A DNA stretch of 64,000 nucleotides from Adineta ricciae (lineage: Eukaryota; Rotifera; Eurotatoria; Adinetida; Adinetidae), in NCBI GenBank assembly GCA_905250025.1, contig CAJNOJ010000135.1, forward strand, positions 124,001 to 188,000, given 5' to 3'. This document shows, piece after piece, positions 38,717 to 51,443 of this stretch. Position 1 is the first letter of the stretch. Each line of letters opens with the position of its first letter. Under the pieces are notes generated by a model. The model searched no databases, was not told the DNA's origin, and saw only the letters and a program-made list of their open reading frames with translations. A program made the position numbers and the translations under genes.

Positions 38717-38882
38717 TCATTGGCAGGCCAGGGGGGGGGGGGGTGTGAGGGGGCAATTGGCTCCCTGAAAAAATTTGTTTAGCTAGGAATTTGGGAAAAA
38801 AACGTCTTAAAACAGGCATTTTTCTGCGAAAAAATGCTTATTTCCTCCCTCCCTCCTGAGAATTGTGATCCGCCCCGCCAAT
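38717..38882. repeat. G-tract element with short terminal inverted repeats
   Basis: The ends share CATTGGC in inverted orientation (near 38718, and CGCCAATG near 38876-38882), next to G-rich and C-rich stretches including a run of 13 G at 38731-38743. This resembles a decayed small DNA transposon. There is no open frame. Confidence 0.3.
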
Positions 38883-39089
38883 GTTTAAAAGAACAATATA
38901 AAGTCTGTCTTGCAAAATAGTCATAAGTTTGCATTTTCTTTGTGAGGATAATCACGATCTGAAATAATTCTCTTTTCAGAAAGAAAGGGTTATAGCCGCG
39001 TTAAAAGTTTGCTCAAGTCAATCAGAAATGAGGATTTCTTAAATCATCGAAATTTACCCTTATCAACTAGAGATGGACTACTAGATAGA

Positions 39090-39252
39090 TAATCGAGGTC
39101 GGGGAACTCGAATCCGGTATTAGTTTTTAAGATTACAAGTAGTCAATTAGCTAACTACTAATTAAGGAATGGAAAGTTTTTTGGTGGTCGAGTAAGGGTC
39201 GACCGAAGGGTAATCGGGGTCGAAGATATTAAATTCGGTGTTAGTTTTTCAG
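39090..39252 (+). repeat. Degenerate direct repeat, about 42 bp, two copies
   Basis: 39090-39131 and 39211-39252 align without gaps at 32 of 42 positions; both begin TAATCG and end with TTAGTTTTT-AG. A related word GACCGAAGGG occurs at 39200-39210 and again near 39632-39641. These are probably remnants of a tandem or transposon-derived repeat. Confidence 0.45.
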
Positions 39253-40571
39253 TAGAAAATTCTGTTGCGTTTTTTCATACAATGGACGATTTTTTGCAAG
39301 GAATTTTTCTTAGGCGATAGTGTTTGAAGCAGCAATATGTAGAACAAAACGAAATAGCTGATTAACGTCGGATTGTTGGATATTCATACTCATCAGCGTA
39401 TTGATAAAATCACAATTATATAAACAGTTATATCACGGAAACATCGTCTGATGCTAAGCACTCAAAATAATGCTTTCCCTGACAAATGTTGTTTTCGACA
39501 GTCACAGAGGCGCAAAGATGGTGATTTTTCAACAGGGAATAGAACGAAATGGTTTGATTCAGTTTGATGGGAATTTTAAGCTAAATAAAAGAATGAAAGC
39601 TGGACATGTAACGGCTAGCCGCGAGTGACCGACCGAAGGGAGGCAGACGAACAACTAGGCGTTTGTTTGAGTGCCTTGGAAGAGATCAAATAAGTGTAGG
39701 TAAATTGATTTTTGATTGTAAATAGTAGGAAGAGAGTCGATTACTAAATGCTTAGAAACTGTGTTCCTCTTTGTTACATCTTTGGGCAAATGAATTAAAA
39801 ATAGTTTGACATGAATAAAATAGAACAGGTTTAAACGAAAAGAGTATGCATAAAAGTGGCTTTAATTCAAAGGGAATTAGAGTGAGATATATGTTGGAGT
39901 TTTTATCTAAAAGTCTTCTAATTATTTCAGAAAAGGTTCAGTGAATCCAACAAATGAGCGCTTCTTGTATCTTTAACGCGCTCGTCTATATTTTAACGAT
40001 ACCTATTTTATACCATATTTTTCAACAATGATATTTTCTATTTCGTTTTTTGACTAAACGCTTTCCAGATCAATGGTGGTTTTATATCTGATATATTGGG
40101 TATGAGGTGAAGATATGATAGTATAGCATTACTAAATGTATGGACTATCTATCACTAAGTCAGTAACAAGAACAATGATTTGTGGAATGATGGCGATTAT
40201 TCGATGATCAATGCAGAGATTTTTTAACATCTGTCGTTTGCTTTAAAATCGATGGATCCAATGAGTTACTGTACTATATGAAGCAACATCTTATACACAA
40301 CTAATAACTAATTCGTCATAAATTTCTGTCGTACTTGTACTCAACAATGGACAAGTTTTTATATATGACTGATACACAGTTTATTCATGCGAAAAATAGA
40401 GGCATTAGACGTGCTCATTAACAGTTTGCACTATTTGGGGCTTTCAGAACGTCGCCTTGGTGTTTTAATACATAACACATATCCCCTCTAGAGCAGATTG
40501 GCAGAACAGGTAAAACTAAGCAGGGTGAGAATTTAAGTCACTATTACGAGAACTTATTGACTACCCTATGT
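39253..40571. other. Gene-poor region, repeat remnants
   Basis: No open frame of coding quality is seen on either strand. The sequence has scattered short repeats and stop codons throughout. Confidence 0.4.
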
Positions 40572-41335
40572 ATGATTAAATTTTATGATTTGATTCCTTG
40601 TCAAGCTTCCAAATGTTTTTTTCTTCAGACACGTGGAAAACTCGCCCAGGTCTCCTTCGCAAAAGTGTTCATTTCGAAACCATTCCTGTTACTCTTCTAA
40701 ATGTTTGTCATGATTTAGCCATTCGTTCAAATAACCCCAACACCTCTCTTCCAGCTATTGAATTACCCAATGGTCAATTTATTTCGGATTCATTTCGCAT
40801 TGCCGAATGGTTGGATGAGACGTATAGTGAGCAACCATCACTACTCACTGGTGATAATCGACCGATTGCCGAGACGCATCCGGAACAGATCCAGATGAGT
40901 AAAAACTATGCTCGGATGATTGATTTATGCCTTGGCATATCGAAGCTCGGATGAGCTATCTGGTTCGATTTATTTTTTCCTGAACTCGATCAGTTGATGG
41001 TTGAAGGTAAGGTACAAGTCACGTTTATTTTCCATCGGATATTCGACTTGGTCTTCAAGGTTATCAAAAATTAATAGCATTGGACCGAAAAGAACTACTC
41101 CATCATGTTCAGATGAATATCTAACCGTTGGTTCAAATCTTACGTGAACAACCGAATGAATATTTCCGAGGAAAATACCTCGGACAAGTCGATTATATTC
41201 TCTTCGGTCGTTATGTGTATTGCTAAATGCTGAATCCAGAATAACAAAGCAAATTTGGAAATGAACAAGGAGAAGAATTATCAAAATTATTCGATGCACA
41301 CGCATTGGAAATATTTCAAAACGCAAAATAAACGA
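40572..41335 (+). pseudogene. Broken glutathione S-transferase-like gene
   Basis: ATG at 40572 opens a GST/thioredoxin-fold start (MIKFYDLIPCQASK), but a T-run at about 40614-40621 shifts the frame before SSDTWKTRPGLL. The second frame continues with SLPAIELPNGQFISDSFRIA, the usual GST N-domain glutathione-site region, to a stop near 40954. Pieces of the helical C-domain follow in other frames (WFDLFFPELDQL; GKYLGQVDYILFGRY near 41170-41220) with further stops. At least two frame breaks make a decayed copy more likely than a sequencing error. The TWKTR-type N-domain is known mainly from bacterial and fungal GSTs, which would allow a past horizontal origin (inference). Confidence 0.6.
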
Positions 41336-42823
41336 GAATCATTGAGAGTTTTCAGTTGGATGAATGCTCATTGACTTCTTCTGTGTTCGATGATGAACAA
41401 AAATGAAATCTCTTCTCGACTGCTTAGCATATCAATCACGAATATAATCATCTCAAAAAGAAACGACACTTTCATATTCAAATGAAGAGAAACGATACTT
41501 GACGAGGAAATGCGAATTTCATTTGCGAACCTTCTTGTAAAACAATCAATATTTGTGATGAATATCAACAAAAACGGATTTTATAACAAAGTCTATTGAT
41601 AATTGATTGCAAGAGAATCACACAAACGAGAATTGCTTCGTTAAAATGCTACAAATCATTGCGAAAGATCGGATTGCTTTCATGAAATACAAAACGTCTG
41701 CTTCAAGGTAAAGTCTTTCGCAATCGAATTCCTTCAGACAGTCTACACACGTCAAACGTTCTTTTCTCACGACAATCGACTGAAATATCCTTTCTGCGGT
41801 TTTTGCTTCACGTCAGAAAGATTCTTGGCAACATATTGTCGTGTTTGAGTACACATCTGACGCATGTTTGACGATAAGCATATTGTCTAATTTGAATAAC
41901 TAGTTGAGTCTAATTGACTTTATGTTATTGCGAAAACTTTCTTCGTCAATATTTATTTAACATAGGTATGCGAAGAATGAAGAAACAAACCTTTGAAAAA
42001 CGAAAAAAAACAGGCAATTTTCATAACTGAATATTTATTCTTAATCCAGTTGGATTGGAGAAATTGAATATTCAAAAATAAAAACAACAAGACATTTACT
42101 GGATTTTTCTCAAAAGAAAAGAAGATTTGTTCTTCTTCGAAATGCTCTATTTTTTCTATAACAAATAGTTCGGTTCTTCGAACGTCAGAAGACGTGATAG
42201 AGTTCGTATTTCTTTTCATCATTATCCTCCAAAAAGAGAAGAGAAAGAAAAGAAACGATATCTTTGTACAATCAAAACGCAAATAGAAAAAAAAAGAGCA
42301 AAAGCACAAATCAGAAAAAGAAGCAGTACCACCATGAAACATATTTCTATTTATTCTTTCTTATTTATATATTTCCCGCATCATGAATAAAACAACGCGC
42401 ATACAGTGATACATTGAAGCAAGCCATTCATTATACATTTTTAAAAAAACGAAAAATAGATATATTTATATGTATATATATAGAGAGAGAGAGAGGGTAT
42501 AGAGATACGCATGAATTGATAATTTCACCGAGAATGTTGGAAGGTAAGCGGGTTGTGTCTCAGATCTGTCCCTATGCCCATACGGAAATCCAAAATCAAT
42601 CTGACCGACAGTCCATAAGTGAAATAAAACAAAATGAAAAAAAAAGAGCCAAGCAGATGAATTTGAAAGGAAATAAGCTTCGAAGAAAAAGATTTCAGCA
42701 CTACGGAAAGAAAGAAAATCAAGCAAGGAGAAAGAGACGTCGATTTTTGGCTGCATGCGTATATGAGTATAGGTAGAAAGAGAGGATTTTTAAAAAAATA
42801 GAAATCGAGATTTTTCTTTTCAC
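41336..42823. other. Intergenic, low-complexity
   Basis: A/T-rich and purine-rich sequence with a short GA microsatellite at about 42483-42495. No coding exon is supported. The part next to 42824 should be the 3' UTR of the EF-hand gene. Confidence 0.45.
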
Positions 42824-45800
42824 TTAACGACTTCCATATTCATTATCATAGGATGGCATTAACAGTTCACGCGCAAAGCCATCATTAATAAATCGCTTGA
42901 ATTCTAAAAAAAGAACGAATCGAGTGGTTTCTTTAGTGTTTTGTTTACACTGTATGGTTTTACCTTCAAAATTCAGCTTTCCTCGTGATGATAATTGCGA
43001 AATCATATCATAAACTTTGTAATTCGACTCAGCTCGACCGACAACAAGAAGAAGATTTTCGATTTCTTGTTGATTTAAGTAACCATCGCTATCCGAATCC
43101 AATTTTTCGAACGTTTTTCGTAGTTGATAATCATTGTATTGACCTGTGATTATCGGAGCTAACAATTCACAGAATTGTTCAAATGTTAAACGACGAACAT
43201 CTATTTCACACAGAAAAATCTTGAAAAAATCGAACGAAAAGAGGATTCATCATACGTGGTAATCGATCATTGTATCGATCAAATGTATCTTTGTTAATTT
43301 CGAGACGAAAATGTTTGTCTCTTTGAGAACCGTACGAGGATTGTTGACGACTTCGACGATCGCCACGTTCGAACCATTCGTACATAACTAAACACGATGA
43401 CTTAGAAGGAGAAAACGAAGGTTTTTGTTGTTATGTTTTACCTTTAATCATTTCCCCATTAACACGTTTTGTGTACTGAGCGTATTTTTTCACGATATCG
43501 TCGCGAATTTTGTTGTTGATGACTTGCATGATCTTCCAATCTTGTGCTTGATGGGCTACGAGAGATAATAGACATTGAGATAGATGAAAGGAGAGAAAAA
43601 TGCCTTTTGTTCTATTTATTACGTGATAAGGGCAGTTCGATAAGAGAAATCAGAAAGGAGAAGTGATTTTTCAGATAAGGGAACAAGTTTTTCTTCTTTC
43701 GTTTCTACTCTTCCGCAGATTTTTATTATTTTTTGGCTAATAAAACTATGAAGAGAAATATGTGAGATCCTCTTTTAAAAGACGCCTCTGTCTATTATAA
43801 AACCATTTTTCTTTTATGACTATAACACAATCCATCTAGCGCGCGTTTGACGATGGTTTAAAATGAAGGCCGTTTATGGCAGCTTAGAAGACAAGTTCAT
43901 AATCTTGTTGGTGAACCTTGACGTTCGGTTAGGGAGACTTAGGTACATATATAAACTACACACCGAGGACATTATTGGGTGTCGTTGGAATAATCACAGG
44001 TGGATGGTGATACTCCATTTAATATTGTGTGTTCCGTTATACCCAAATGCTTGTTGTTACGACCAAACTATCGTCGATTGTGTCGATGATGAAGGAGAAG
44101 AAGAAGAGGAGAAGAAAGAAGAAGAAGAAGAAGAAAAAAACAGACTGTAGTCGTTGCTGCAACTCATGGCATCAGCTACACGCAGGCAGAACGGCAGCGA
44201 CACGCAAGAAAAAAGAGAAAGGTAGGATGAATGTAATTGAAGACACAACGAGAAGGAGAAAGGAAAAAAGGTAAAAAATATGAATGGAATTCGATGCGTG
44301 TATCGATGGAAGCGATTCGAGTACGACGAATTTTCAATTCTTCCTTTTTTGCTCTTGTTTCTTTCCCTTTCCCTTGAATTACGATTGCATCACACAATAT
44401 ACACGAAGAGAGGATAAAAAATTCGAAGAGAACGAGAGAGAAGAAAATGCTTATTCAATATTTAGAATTTTTAAACAGGTAAACGTACTCTTTTCTCTCA
44501 AGTATGTTTGTATATTCATCATCGTGTCAGTGAATTGGATAATTTGTGTTATTCATGATTTTCTTTTTTTTCTCCGTTCTCTCGTTTTGTTTCACGAGAA
44601 GTTCGATGGGAAAAGATCCATTCAAGGAGAAAAGACGAAAAACCTTAAACATGCTCGTTTTATCGGACATAAATACACATTGACAGAAAGAAGAGAAGAG
44701 AAAAGAATCCAGACAGATCTAAAGAGAAAAAAAACGAGGTGAGATGGAATGACATGAAACCTTCAGCGTATTACTAGTCTGATTGCTTTTTCTCTCTTCA
44801 CTCCATTACTTTTATGATGATTATTATCATTATCAAGAAAAAGAAAGCCAAGAGAGAGAGAGAGAGAGAAAATCGAATTCAATAACATAAGTATCTCTGC
44901 GCAAAGGTCAGTTTCATAAATGTAGGAATTCATAAAAAAAACCGAATGTGCCCTTTGATTGTTGAGCAAAGATTTATGTATAAAATCAAAGATTATTTTT
45001 ATATCATTAATATCCAACTTACCACTCCTTTTTTATTAGCTGTAGTAAATCACCTCTAGTTTAGTTGTCGTCTTCGGGTTACTACTATTGACCACTACTA
45101 CCAATAATATATACGACATTGTCTACACATACTTCAACTTATACGTATATAGAAGAGAAAAAAAGAAATCCTCTCTCTCTCTGCCCTTCTCCCTTCGCTC
45201 TCCTGTTATGCGCTGTCCAGTCAGTTCATATATGCATTTATATTCTCTTGTTCTTTTGTCTCGAGTTTGACTCGAGTCTGTTACGCCATCGGAAATGATT
45301 TCTGTAAACATGTCAATCGACATGAACCTGTTGTCGGACGGATCATAAAACCCGCTGGCAATTCGAAAAAGGCCAGGAGAAACTAAACATTTCAAAGTTT
45401 AATTAGTTGACAAAACAATAAAAAGAATTCAGTGCGACAAAGTATAAAAACACACAAACGATCAATGAACACAAATATCCCTCCATATCGAGAGACACTG
45501 TTTGCACCTCTCTTTCTCTCAATGAACTTTTCAACGTGATACCGAGGTGGAGAAAGAGAAGCCTTTATTTCGCGTTTTTTTACATATGCTAATAGGCACA
45601 TAATTATCGATAAAGAACAGAAGAGAGTTGCCTATGATGCTAATTGATATGGTCAGACCACCTCCACATACCCCTATCAAGCCGAGACGAGTCTAATGTA
45701 TTAACCTTTTTCTTGATGTATCATTTTGTATTCTTTATTTGAGTCTTTCTCTGTCTATGTTAAAAAACAGCGAATCTTTTCGTATTACCATATTGTTCAT

Positions 45801-47829
45801 TCGAACGTTTACGCACTTGTAGGCGTCTCAATTCTGTCTCAACAACGGAATATGAAGGAGTAGTAATGCATATTTACTCTTCATTTTTTCTTCGTTATTC
45901 GATTCGAAAGACTAATGATCATGTGTAATGGCAAAATAAACAAGCATCACTCCCTTCAGACAAATCTCATCGCTAACCGCAAGACAATGATCTCCGGCTA
46001 ATTGTTCTGTTCTTTTCGAAAGACAAAACACAATGTCTCCTTTAGATACTTGAATATCTATGAAAACATTCACATCAAGAGGAGTGTTGTCATAACTATG
46101 ACGAGCTTTATATCCTGCAGATAAATATCGGCGAGACAAGAAAATAGGTCTAATCAAAGTTTTGTGAATATGGACAATTTTGAACATTTGACAGATCTTA
46201 TTCATCTTATACAAAAGAAACCTTTTCTTTTTGTCTTGATCTATTTTTCAACGCAAAATTTTACTTAAATCAACGGTTAAATTGATTCATGACTGTTAGT
46301 CAACAGATCAATTTTTGTTTTCTTCCGATTATTTGCGCTGTAACTGATCGCCTCAAAGTAAAAGGCCTCAACTGATGAAAAACAAGTTTTTTCTACGCTT
46401 AAAACAATAACATCGTTAAAATGTTCTTCTTTTAACTCTCTTCTCCAATATTTTTCACGTTATAATTATTATTCTAACTATTCTTTCGCCTGTTTGCACA
46501 GTTGCTTGACTGCAACAAGTGCCTTGACATATCAATCACACTTCGCTACAACACGCCGAGATATACAGAGCGTTAATCATTAACATATACACACTCTGTT
46601 GCTTTTTTTCCACTATATCAACGGAAATAATTGATCAGAAACAAAGTTGACACACAAACACGATGATAGACGACACGATTTTCACTATTAATTATCATTG
46701 ACTAGTTCGTCAACAATACGACGCTTAGTTTAAGACAGATTTCTTTCATATTAAAGAAAACAACGACAGATTATCAATAGAATAACGATGATTGTTATTG
46801 ATGTGGTTGTCCTTGACTAAATATACATATCCACCTTACATAGAAGATCGATTAGCATTAATATCGATGTAAAATAGAAAAATGATTGATAAAAGAAACC
46901 GAAGAAAACCTTGACTAGCGATTAAATTTCATCATTATTGATCAAAGTTAGACAATAAAACAACTCGATATAGTTATTCATAGTCGAGCAAATGAACAAC
47001 ACCGTACGTTGAAGGTAATCAAAAAGTCATTGTGGATATGACGCGTCCATCATTGAAGCAATTCAATCTACATTCACATGATCTTAAACGACAACACAAA
47101 AACACCTCATCGGATGTTTTTTTGTTGTTGTACATAATCAAATTTAAGACGAAGACATGCAAAGAACAGAATATGCTTATGTTCTCTCGTACGAGAATGT
47201 TATTTATTCATGATAATTCTTTCTGTTTTTCTTCTACTTTGTCTTGTTATTTTTCTAATACTAACAGGTAAAATAATAAATGAGACGAAGAAAAGTTAAA
47301 ATCGAAGACATAAGCGTCAGCTGTCAATTAAAATACGCCAAAAGAAAAGAAGAAGAAGAAGAGCGAATCCTTGAAATCGATACGAATATATCGACTGTTT
47401 AAAAGGTATTGATAATGATAATGATGGGTAGCAGATGCATGATCAAACCCGACTCGATCAATTTTCAAGGACAACTATTTTTACCTACGCATTCTTCTTC
47501 ATTACTCAACAATTAAACACGTTCAATAGAAACAAATCACTACTGAAGGTTAAATTCGACGGGAATTAAGTTCTAAGAAAGAGAACGCGTGCTTATTATT
47601 CGTATTATTTCGTACACGATCTTAAACAAATAGTAACGATAAAATGATACTAATTTCTCTTGTTAAGACTCAGTTAGACGAAAGACTTACGTAGTTTTTC
47701 ATAAGCTTCATTTCCATATAATGCGTGAAATAACATTTTTTCACCGCCGACGACAAATTCGGGAACTTGATACACTGAAACAGATGAATCATGTGCCCGG
47801 TAGGGATTCATCGTTGTTGTAGTGGCCAT
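42824..47829 (-). CDS. EF-hand calcium-binding protein, 233 aa, with a 4.1-kb intron
   Basis: Exons 47691-47829, 43442-43555, 43256-43387, 42964-43200 and 42824-42903 join in phase to 234 codons including the stop. A canonical EF-hand loop [12 protein letters not shown] sits at residues 163-174 (acidic at 1, 3, 5, Glu at 12). A second hand nearer the C-terminus ([11 protein letters not shown]) lacks the acidic ligands and looks degenerate. The N-terminal half is charged and helical and is not recognised. Three introns are 54-60 bp, but the first (43556-47690) is 4,135 bp. An alternative upstream exon may exist at 48630-48686. Probable role: cytosolic calcium sensor or regulator. Confidence 0.82.
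44089..44142 (+). repeat. GAA/GGA purine microsatellite
   Basis: About 54 bp of almost pure A/G with repeated GAAGAA and GAGGAG units on the plus strand, inside the large intron. The open frames it creates are artefacts. Confidence 0.8.
44853..44871 (+). repeat. GA dinucleotide microsatellite
   Basis: A run of nine or more GA units. Similar short GA runs occur near 42483, 48088 and 56036. Confidence 0.85.
45912..46214 (-). other. Possible nested exon, unknown protein
   Basis: An antisense frame of 100 codons inside the EF-hand intron, ending in a stop at 45912. The part after an acceptor-like CTGCAG near 46120 has varied, protein-like composition (for example [18 protein letters not shown]). 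I do not recognise it. It may be the last exon of a nested gene or a chance frame. Confidence 0.25.
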
Positions 47830-50507
47830 AAGATTTGTTTTTTTTCTTAGAAGTGCGTACGAATGAAATAGATAATCAAATGATTACTCTTCCTTTTTCT
47901 TTCTTTTTTGCCAGTAGGTGACTATATTCGTATGTCGATATATATATACACGAGAACGAGCGATGTTGTTGATGATTTCAGAATAAGAAGAGGAAAAAAC
48001 AATGCATAATAATTTTTCTCTTTTCTCTCTAGTCGATGATGATGAGAACGTGAGGAAGAGAGCTTACACATATTTATACAGAGAAAAAGAGAGAGAGAGA
48101 GAGAGAAACGACTGCTGTTGCTTCTGCTGTTGTTCGTCCTATCATCATCGTCATATGTATGTTTTTTGGATGTAATCGATTTCTTCTCCTATTATTTTTC
48201 TTCGTCTTTGTATTATCGATTTTGAAAAAAACAAGAAAATAAGGTTTTTTCCTTTTTAACTCGGTCACAAATGGTTTTCACATTTGCTGACTAAAATATC
48301 AGCATTGGCTGTCATTAAAAATAGGAAGAAGAGAAAAAAACATGAAAAGCAAAGAAATTGAATAGAAAAGAAGAAGAAAAACAGCAAGAATGCTTTTCTT
48401 TTTTCGACACAAATTTTCTTTCATTCAGGTGACAATTACAAATGAAAAGAATGTCTCTGCACCACACATATTACATTTTCTCATCCGAACCAAGATAATT
48501 ATCTTTTGACAATTCGCAGAATCCCAAACAACATCCTATCATCAAGTTGTTCTTTCGAACGTGTAAACATGACGAATAGTGCGAAATCGTTAAAGACGAT
48601 TGACCGTGTCTAAAGCACGTTTTTCTTACCTAATGGCGTCGTCGGACTGATGTCTTGTGTAAGATCGTTTGTCGTCTTATCTTTGTCTAGCAAGAAAGAA
48701 AGAAGTTCGTGCAAACTACACACCTATGTATTAGAATTCTTGATTCACATAACTAATCCCGTTTGGTAAGGGTGACGATTGCTAAGACAATTGTAAATAT
48801 GAAATCGAATCGAAATGAACAAGTCTTGTTGACCGAACGATCTGAATTGATCATTATCTTAATGAATGGCAAAGCTTTGTTGAAATGTATTTTCATATGA
48901 AACAAGGTTAAAACATTCTATTCGAAGATATGAATCGTTTTTGGAAAATTTCATTTCAAATGTCAAGTTGAATATTTCATTGAATGTGCCTGACGAAACT
49001 TTTGATAAAAGAAATCTAATTGCAATTGACAATGGACTCATTGATTGAATAATATCGAGAAAGAACACGCACAACGATAATTTTGACATATCAAAGAAAT
49101 ATTCTCATGATTAATAGGAATAATCAATATCATTTATCACAAAATCGAACGAATTTATTCAATTTAATGATTGGATATATGTGAGGGTAATATTAATGAC
49201 TGAGCAATTCTTTTCGATTTCAATTTGAGATCAAAGTATGTATGGAGTCGAAGAGGTTTTGCATCAATGTGTTATTAAACATTGTCTATTCGTTGTTTCA
49301 TACAAGCAGAAGTTTTCTCCCGAGAAAAAATAATTATCCATATGCGTGCCGACTTCGTTAGTTCGTAGTTAGACGAGTTTTATCAATAAAGATTAGAGAA
49401 TAAATGTGTCACATCAAATGAATTCTTCAAGGTTTAATCGGATGTGATACGAGTTAGGAAAATGATAAGGATTATTCTGTTAATGAGTCTGCTGATATGG
49501 AAGAGTCTTATGGAAAGTTTGGTTCGATTAACTTTTGACTCGGGGGGATCGAGAGCGAAGGAAAGAAAAGTTAGGTATTACTAATGTTTTGCAGCTGAAA
49601 TAATACGCAATCAATATCAGTTTCATACAGATAGAATTTCATATACAAATCGAACTTGGAGAACATTTTTCTTTTCATGTATTTTCCTTGTGCTGTATGA
49701 GATATAAAAGTTTAGAAATTATAATGATGAATGTCAAATAATCTGTGTGAATTTTCCAGAATGATATTTACAAAAAAGAACTTCGATCTGTTGAAAAATA
49801 TTCTATTCACAAATGTTCATGAGAATATCAATAATTCCATATTCATTATTAATTCCGTTAATCTCAATTGAATGATTCTTATTAATATCACTAATTGAAA
49901 GCATATTTTCATCTATAAAAGGTTTTTATATCATTTGTAATCTACAATACATTTTTGTTTGTTAAAACCAGAAACAATCGCTTTACACAAATGAGAATCT
50001 TTTCTTATTTCTAATTCTTATTAGAATGAACATTACTGAGACCAAAAACGATTGACGAAATACTTGTTCATATAAGATTTATCAATGGACAAAAAAACTT
50101 ATCGCTAAATTTTACTATTCGAGTTTGAATCGATTTGTCACTTGATGATCTCTCTTTCAAATAAATTCATTTAAATCAAAAAGATTAAAGATCGTTATGA
50201 TTGTAACAGTTGATTTGGTTTTTCAAAATATCTTTCTCGATAAGTTCGAATTTCAATATCCGGCAGTCGATCATTTGTATAGAAATTGATTCATCATTTT
50301 TTCTTCTTCAACATCAAATGAACAAAATGGTTTCGATTTAAAGTATTCTTTATTTATGAAGATTCGTTTCTTATTGAAACCAAATGACACAATGTTTATG
50401 CTTAATATAGTTCTTCTTCCTAAAAACTCGATTTTTTTCTGTAAAATATTTGAAAAATAAGATTGATGTAAACAAAAAGTGGATCTGCGGATATGAAAAG
50501 AAATCCT
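47830..50507. other. Intergenic, no firm gene; candidate upstream exon inside
   Basis: Mostly AT-rich non-coding sequence with a GA repeat near 48088. The only supported signal is a minus-strand exon-like segment at 48630-48686. I see nothing else between 48700 and 50480. Confidence 0.45.
48630..48686 (-). other. Candidate alternative upstream exon of the EF-hand gene
   Basis: The segment lies between an acceptor (TTGCTAG) and a donor (GTAAGA) on the minus strand and encodes 18 full codons (DKTTNDLTQDISPTTPL-like). It ends in phase 1. An in-phase acceptor (CTGTTTCAG) exists inside the first EF-hand exon at 47775-47776, so it could splice to [11 protein letters not shown] and replace the start MATTTTMNP. 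Its own upstream exon was not found. Confidence 0.4.
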
Positions 50508-51286
50508 TTAATTATTCTTATTGAAATAATCAATTGCATCTTTGATTGCTTTTTCACTCTGTTCACATACATGTGGAGAACCATCTGGTCGAATTATAAA
50601 TCCATGAATTGTACCTGGATATTGAAGAAACGTACCAAGACTATTTGTTGTTAATTCTTTTCGAAAATGTTCTTCAACATCCGATGGAAATTTTTCATCT
50701 CTCTCTGCACATAGAAATAGAATTGGCCGTTTGATTTGTGTCGCTTCTTCTTTGACTAAAAATGTTGGATGTCCAACAATTGCTGCTTTAATTGTCGATG
50801 ATAATTCCGGATGAGTAATCAAATAAACCACCACTTTCGCTCCATAACAAAATCCTATGATCTAAAAAGCAAAACAATCACGAAAGAAATACTTGATGAC
50901 CTTACCTGAATAGACTGATAATGTCCTTTGATAGTTGAAATGAATTTATCTGCCAGGGCACATGCATCAATTGGCGGATGTCTTTTTAACCACTCAGGTA
51001 ATCCAACTCGAAAATTAGGAACAGTTGGATCAACTGGATCTCCATTGAAATAATCGGGAATAAGGACCGTCATTCCAGTTTCCTCGGCAAAACGATCTGC
51101 TATTTTTCGTGTATTAGCAAATGCAAAACCGAAGATATCGGTAAATATAATAATTGCTGATTTACCATTTCCAGTTTTATACGTATTTATTTCGGCTATT
51201 TGTTCGACATGTCCTTCAGATATATGATTTTGTTTCGCACCTGGTTCAGAACAACACGAGCTGATCATTATAGTATGCGAAATCAA
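50508..51286 (-). CDS. Dienelactone hydrolase-family protein, 244 aa
   Basis: Exons 50906-51286 and 50508-50861 join in phase 0 across a 44-bp intron. The alpha/beta-hydrolase triad of the family is visible: nucleophile Cys132 in GFCYGAK, Asp182 in CAERDEKFP and His213 in PGTIHGF. The N-terminal SEGHVEQI and the IFTDIFG segment match the carboxymethylenebutenolidase-like branch. Such proteins hydrolyse lactones or small esters in the cytosol; the true substrate is unknown. Length is typical. Start uncertainty: Met7 (MISSCC) fits the usual family N-terminus as well as the first Met. Confidence 0.88.
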
Positions 51287-51443
51287 ATGTTTTGATGACG
51301 AATTTCACAGGATTGAGAAGAGAAAAAAAGTGTGTTGATGTCTTATCATATTTCTTTTACTCACCAATAGATGTGAAATTGATCTAGATATCGCTTCATG
51401 TCAACAGACATTACAGTGCTTTTATCGGATTTAATCGTCTTAA

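Larger units (their letters stand above)
43556..47690 (-). other. 4.1-kb intron 1 of the EF-hand gene
   Basis: Donor GTAAGT (47690-47685, minus) and acceptor TAG are clear, and the flanking exons join in phase 1. The intron contains purine-rich GAA/GA tracts (44089-44142, 44853-44871) and two minus-strand stretches of coding-like sequence (45280-45390 and 45912-46130) that might be exons of a nested gene. Confidence 0.7.

Noticed and set aside
42466..42756. Antisense hydrophobic frames that mimic a membrane protein
   Set aside because: They come from purine/pyrimidine-rich low-complexity sequence with no exon borders.
43863..44274. Frames rich in Glu and Lys
   Set aside because: Produced by a GAA/GGA microsatellite inside the EF-hand intron.
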